A stretch of 8,627 bases of DNA from an uncultured Acetatifactor sp. (GTDB lineage: Bacteria; Bacillota; Clostridia; Lachnospirales; Lachnospiraceae). The position numbers and the translations under genes are program-made. Numbering within the stretch: position 1 is the stretch's first letter; every line of letters starts with the position of its first letter. The stretch is taken from contig CAJTPH010000064.1 in the NCBI GenBank assembly GCA_910578215.1, forward strand, positions 1-8,627, in the 5' to 3' direction. Below, piece after piece: positions 6,468 through 8,627 of this stretch. The notes under the pieces were generated by a model. That model searched no databases. It was not told where the DNA came from and was given only the letters and a program-made list of their open reading frames with translations.

Positions 6468-8171
6468 ATGTTTCAGTGCTTACGCCAGAGAAAAAGACAA
6501 AAACAAAAGCCGCAGCCGTTATGGGAGAAAATACAGGGCTGGGTCCGTTTGATTATGGATTTTATCACGTGTGTCTACCTTGTGCTGATGACAGTGGTAA
6601 TGCCGCTCTATTTCCGGGACGGATATACTCATATTGCCACGGATAAGGCGGATTTCTGCGCCAGGGTAAGCATATCCGTATTCCGGCTGCAGCTGCCTCT
6701 TTTAGCCGTATATTTGGCGGGCGTCCTGACAGCGTTTCTGCGCAGGAATAAAAAAAGTCCGGCAAGGGCAGTCTGGCTGGAGCAGCTGGGGAAAATACGG
6801 AAAAGGGTTACGCTTACGGACATATTCATGGGTGTGTACGGCGCGGCGCTGGTCTTGTCCTACCTGTGCTCGGACTATAAGGAGGACGCGCTTTGGGGGG
6901 CGGTGAACGGCTGGTATATGGGATTTATGCCGCAGCTTATGCTGGTCGCGGCGTACTTTCTCATTGCGAAGTGCTGGAAGCCGCGCAGGGCGTTTTTTTA
7001 TCTGATGCTTTCGGTATCGGCGGCGGTGTTTTTGCTGGGGTACTTGAACCGGTTTGGCTTTTACCCTGTTAAAATGAAGCTTAGCAGCCCGGGCTTTATC
7101 TCAACCATAGGAAACATCAATTGGTACTGCGGCTATTTGGTCACGGTGCTTTTCGCGGGGGCGGCGTCGGTCTGGCGGGGCGGCGGAAGGCTCTGGCAGA
7201 AGGTGCTGCTTTACGGCTATGTACTGCTGGGCTTTGCCACTCTGACAACCCAGGGAAGCATGAGCGGAATCGTGGCGCTGGGGGCAGTGCTGTCGGTATT
7301 GCTTGTAATGTCCGCGGGACACGGCGGGAGAATGTGCCGTTTTTGGGCGGTTGCGGCGCTGCTTTCTGCCGCCTGTCTGTTTACCTGGCTGCTTCGAGGC
7401 GCTGCGCCGGATAGGATCAACCTTGAGGATAAAATCATAGACCTGCTGACAACGGGAGGTCTGCCGGTAATAATGACGATAGTGTCATTACTCCTTATGG
7501 CGCTGTTTTACATATTGGAAAAAAAGGGGATATATCCCCGGAAATGTATGACGATTCTTGCAAAAATTTATGTGACAATTATGTCATGTGCCGTCGTTTT
7601 ATTTATTATATTGACAGCCGTAAACACAAAATATCCGGGCAGTCTGGGGCGGCTGTCGGAATATCCTGCATTTACGTTCTCCTACTGCTGGGGCAGCAAC
7701 AGAGGCGCCACATGGAGGGCAGGCCTTATGTGCTTTTCGGAGCAGGATATTGTACATAAGCTGACAGGCGTGGGACCGGATGCCATGAGCGCCTACATTT
7801 ATCAGGACGGCAGCGAAGGGCTGCTTCAAATGCTGAACCAGGTGTTTGGCCCCAATTTAAGGCTGACAAACACGCACAACGAATGGCTGACCGTGCTTGT
7901 AGATACAGGTATTTTGGGGCTGATCGGCTTTGGAGGCGCCATGGTCACGGCGATGGCGGCTTTTTTCAGAAAATCCGGGGAATCGGGGAAGGCTGCGTCG
8001 GGAGGGGGCAGCGGAGGCTTCTGTTCCGTGTGCTGTGCATGCGGCTTTTCGCTGTTGGCGTACACCGTAAACAATATGTTCAGCTTTCAGCAGACCGTCA
8101 GCTTAACTACAATGATAGCTATATTGGGAATGGGCATGGCGTTTTTGAGAGCGGAAGGCTCGACCGAATAA
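6468..8171 (+). CDS. O-antigen ligase/polymerase family (Wzy_C-like) membrane protein
   Basis: The predicted protein has 567 residues, a basic cytosolic N-terminus (RQRKRQKQKPQP) and about a dozen hydrophobic spans. A long extracytoplasmic loop (about 385-470) carries the marks of the O-antigen ligase/polymerase superfamily: GATWRAGLMCF (413-423, Arg417), LTGVGPDAM (432-440) and LTNTHNEWLTVLVDTGILGLIGF (466-488, His470). Such proteins join or polymerise lipid-linked glycans at the outer face of the membrane. In a Gram-positive cell the product would be an exopolysaccharide or another wall glycan, not O-antigen. No glycosyltransferase or flippase gene is in the window, so the substrate is unknown. 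The ATG at 6468 follows AGGGGG by 11 bases, and an in-frame stop at 6435-6437 rules out a longer version. Near 507-525 there is an odd Gly/Ser-rich stretch with a CSVCCAC cluster. It is the last gene of the rightward group, and no rightward terminator is visible after it. Confidence 0.82.
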   Translation: MFQCLRQRKRQKQKPQPLWEKIQGWVRLIMDFITCVYLVLMTVVMPLYFRDGYTHIATDKADFCARVSISVFRLQLPLLAVYLAGVLTAFLRRNKKSPARAVWLEQLGKIRKRVTLTDIFMGVYGAALVLSYLCSDYKEDALWGAVNGWYMGFMPQLMLVAAYFLIAKCWKPRRAFFYLMLSVSAAVFLLGYLNRFGFYPVKMKLSSPGFISTIGNINWYCGYLVTVLFAGAASVWRGGGRLWQKVLLYGYVLLGFATLTTQGSMSGIVALGAVLSVLLVMSAGHGGRMCRFWAVAALLSAACLFTWLLRGAAPDRINLEDKIIDLLTTGGLPVIMTIVSLLLMALFYILEKKGIYPRKCMTILAKIYVTIMSCAVVLFIILTAVNTKYPGSLGRLSEYPAFTFSYCWGSNRGATWRAGLMCFSEQDIVHKLTGVGPDAMSAYIYQDGSEGLLQMLNQVFGPNLRLTNTHNEWLTVLVDTGILGLIGFGGAMVTAMAAFFRKSGESGKAASGGGSGGFCSVCCACGFSLLAYTVNNMFSFQQTVSLTTMIAILGMGMAFLRAEGSTE

Positions 8172-8202
8172 CGTTTATATGCGCCGCGCACCTGCTTGAA
8201 AA

Positions 8203-8237
8203 TAAAAAAGAGCCCGGAAATAAGAATTTCCAGGCTC
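8203..8237 (-). terminator. Intrinsic terminator of the tRNA-Pro gene
   Basis: On the minus strand, GAGCC-T-GGAAAT, a TCTT loop and ATTTCC-G-GGCTC form a 12-bp stem with one U-G pair, followed directly by TTTTTT. It begins five bases beyond the tRNA's last base. On the plus strand the hairpin is followed by CTGCTCGG and has no U-run, so it should stop only leftward transcription. Confidence 0.88.
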
Positions 8238-8241
8238 CTGC

Positions 8242-8315
8242 TCGGCGCGACGTGATTCGAACACGCGACCTCTGCGTCCCGAACGCAGCGCTCTACCAAG
8301 CTGAGCCACGCGCCG
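8242..8315 (-). tRNA. tRNA-Pro, anticodon CGG
   Basis: The minus strand folds into a full 74-base cloverleaf. It has a 7-bp acceptor stem CGGCGCG/CGCGCCG (8315-8309 with 8249-8243), a D arm GCTC/GAGC with loop AGCTTGGTA and an anticodon stem CTGCG/CGCAG with loop TTCGGGA. The variable loop is AGGTC, and the T arm GCGTG/CACGT has loop TTCGAAT. The discriminator is A at 8242. The anticodon CGG (8281-8279) reads the proline codon CCG, and the C1-G72 pair fits bacterial proline tRNAs. The 3' CCA is not encoded (GCA follows) and must be added by nucleotidyltransferase. It has its own promoter and terminator, so it is a single-gene unit facing the protein genes to its left. Confidence 0.95.
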
Positions 8316-8347
8316 TCGGTTAATGACATTTAAGTGTCAACATTAAA

Positions 8348-8376
8348 ATAATAAATAAAAAGTGATTGATTGTCAA
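8348..8376 (-). promoter_or_regulatory. Promoter of the tRNA-Pro gene
   Basis: On the minus strand, a perfect TTGACA (8376-8371) is followed after 17 bases by TATTAT (8353-8348), matching five of six -10 bases. The start would fall near 8341, about 25 bases before the mature tRNA. Between them lies TGACATTTAAGTGTCA (8324-8339), a short palindrome in the tRNA leader. Confidence 0.8.
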
Positions 8377-8399
8377 GGGAAAAACACATAAAATATAAA
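8370..8399 (+). promoter_or_regulatory. Possible rightward promoter abutting the cloverleaf element
   Basis: TTGTCA (8370-8375) and TATAAA (8394-8399) each match five of six consensus bases, with an 18-base spacer. Initiation would fall near 8405, the first base of the structured element. The stretch is very AT-rich and the -35 overlaps the tRNA promoter's -35 on the other strand, so chance is a real alternative. Confidence 0.3.
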
Positions 8400-8404
8400 A
8401 TAAA

Positions 8405-8501
8405 GTAACAGTTCAGCCAGCCGATGTGAGCAAAGGTAGCTGCGAAGCAGCGGAAAGCACCGCAGGTGCGGCTTTGTGAATGGCGAGGGCTGAAATGTTA
8501 C
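8405..8501. repeat. Cloverleaf-like palindromic element, candidate small RNA or mobile repeat
   Basis: These 97 bases form a nested fold. GTAACAGTTCAGCC (8405-8418) pairs with GGCTGAAATGTTAC (8488-8501) at 13 of 14 positions, with one G-A mismatch. Inside are GCC/GGC (8420-8422 with 8482-8484), a purine-rich asymmetric loop and CAAAG/CTTTG (8431-8435 with 8472-8476). Two tandem hairpins then follow: GCTGC-GAA-GCAGC (8438-8450) and GCACC-GCA-GGTGC (8457-8469). Both loops are GNA triloops on the plus strand, a type known to be very stable in DNA and RNA. The element is much richer in GC than its AT-rich flanks and has no credible reading frame. A consensus leftward promoter at 8545-8572 would transcribe it, and a weaker rightward one abuts it. 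I recognise no named RNA family. It may instead be a dispersed palindromic repeat; which strand acts is unclear. Confidence 0.6.
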
Positions 8502-8511
8502 ATTTGTGGGT

Positions 8512-8524
8512 TTACAGGCTGTAA
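8512..8524. repeat. Short palindrome TTACAG-G-CTGTAA
   Basis: TTACAG (8512-8517) and CTGTAA (8519-8524) are exact reverse complements around one central G. It lies between the cloverleaf element and the overlapping promoters, about 15-25 bases past the leftward start. It could be a small operator or a short hairpin in the leader of the leftward transcript. Confidence 0.35.
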
Positions 8525-8530
8525 TTTTAC

Positions 8531-8559
8531 TTGCAATTTGTGTTATTATATGTTACAAT
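8531..8559 (+). promoter_or_regulatory. Rightward extended -10 promoter
   Basis: TTGCAA (8531-8536) is followed after 17 bases by TACAAT (8554-8559), preceded by TGT (8551-8553), which gives an extended -10 element. Transcription would start near 8566 and run off the right edge, presumably to a gene outside the window. Confidence 0.5.
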
Positions 8560-8572
8560 TTCAAATTGTCAA
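8545..8572 (-). promoter_or_regulatory. Fully consensus leftward promoter
   Basis: On the minus strand, TTGACA (8572-8567) and TATAAT (8550-8545) are both perfect, with a 16-base spacer. Transcription would begin near 8538 and pass straight into the cloverleaf element at 8501-8405. No protein gene lies between this promoter and the tRNA-Pro gene, so the product would be a small RNA or a second, longer transcript covering the tRNA. It overlaps the rightward promoter, so the two should compete for polymerase. Confidence 0.65.
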
Positions 8573-8627
8573 GATAATGTGCGGCTTATGTGCCGGGCAT
8601 TTGAATCCAGATAGGATGCTGACCTAT

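Noticed and set aside
8611..8627. ATAGG / CCTAT arms at the very right edge.
   Set aside because: A 5-bp AU-rich hairpin cut off by the window end is too little to interpret.

Overview
The window looks like chromosomal DNA from a Gram-positive anaerobe of the Clostridia, most likely Lachnospiraceae. This is inferred from AT-rich intergenic DNA around GC-richer genes, strong AAAGGG/AGGAGG ribosome binding sites, sigma-A type promoters, a hybrid solute-binding lipoprotein of a style common in gut Firmicutes, and the set of RsmF-like, RluA-like and AI-2E family proteins. No phage, plasmid, CRISPR or insertion-sequence gene is visible.

Layout. Positions 1-1612 (minus strand) hold most of a large lipoprotein gene that runs off the left edge, with a near-consensus promoter at 1699-1727. 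A 588-base divergent intergenic region follows (1613-2200). It carries that promoter, an inverted repeat at 1801-1836, a rightward -10/-35 pair near 1879-1907 and a perfect 12-bp inverted repeat at 2145-2183. On the plus strand come five genes in one direction: a 230-residue regulator with two helix-turn-helix domains (2201-2893), an RsmF-type rRNA m5C methyltransferase (2996-4477), an RluA-type pseudouridine synthase (4550-5287), an AI-2E/PerM-type membrane protein (5345-6430) and an O-antigen ligase/polymerase-type membrane protein (6468-8171). Gaps are 37 to 102 bases, with no clear internal terminator or promoter, so they may be one transcription unit. Two genes act on ribosomal or other RNA, one is a possible transporter and one handles surface glycans, so the cluster is not an obvious single pathway.

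The right end holds a minus-strand tRNA-Pro(CGG) with its own promoter (8348-8376) and an intrinsic terminator (8203-8237). To its right, at 8405-8501, is a compact cloverleaf-like element: a 14-bp closing stem, an inner stem and two 5-bp hairpins with GNA triloops (as read on the plus strand). It is followed by a dense promoter block at 8531-8572, where a fully consensus leftward promoter (TTGACA-16-TATAAT) overlaps a rightward extended -10 promoter within a near-dyad. The leftward promoter would transcribe the cloverleaf. This pair is the best candidate in the window for an undescribed element (small RNA or mobile palindromic repeat).

All calls come from reading the sequence. Protein family names rest on recognised motifs, not on database searches.
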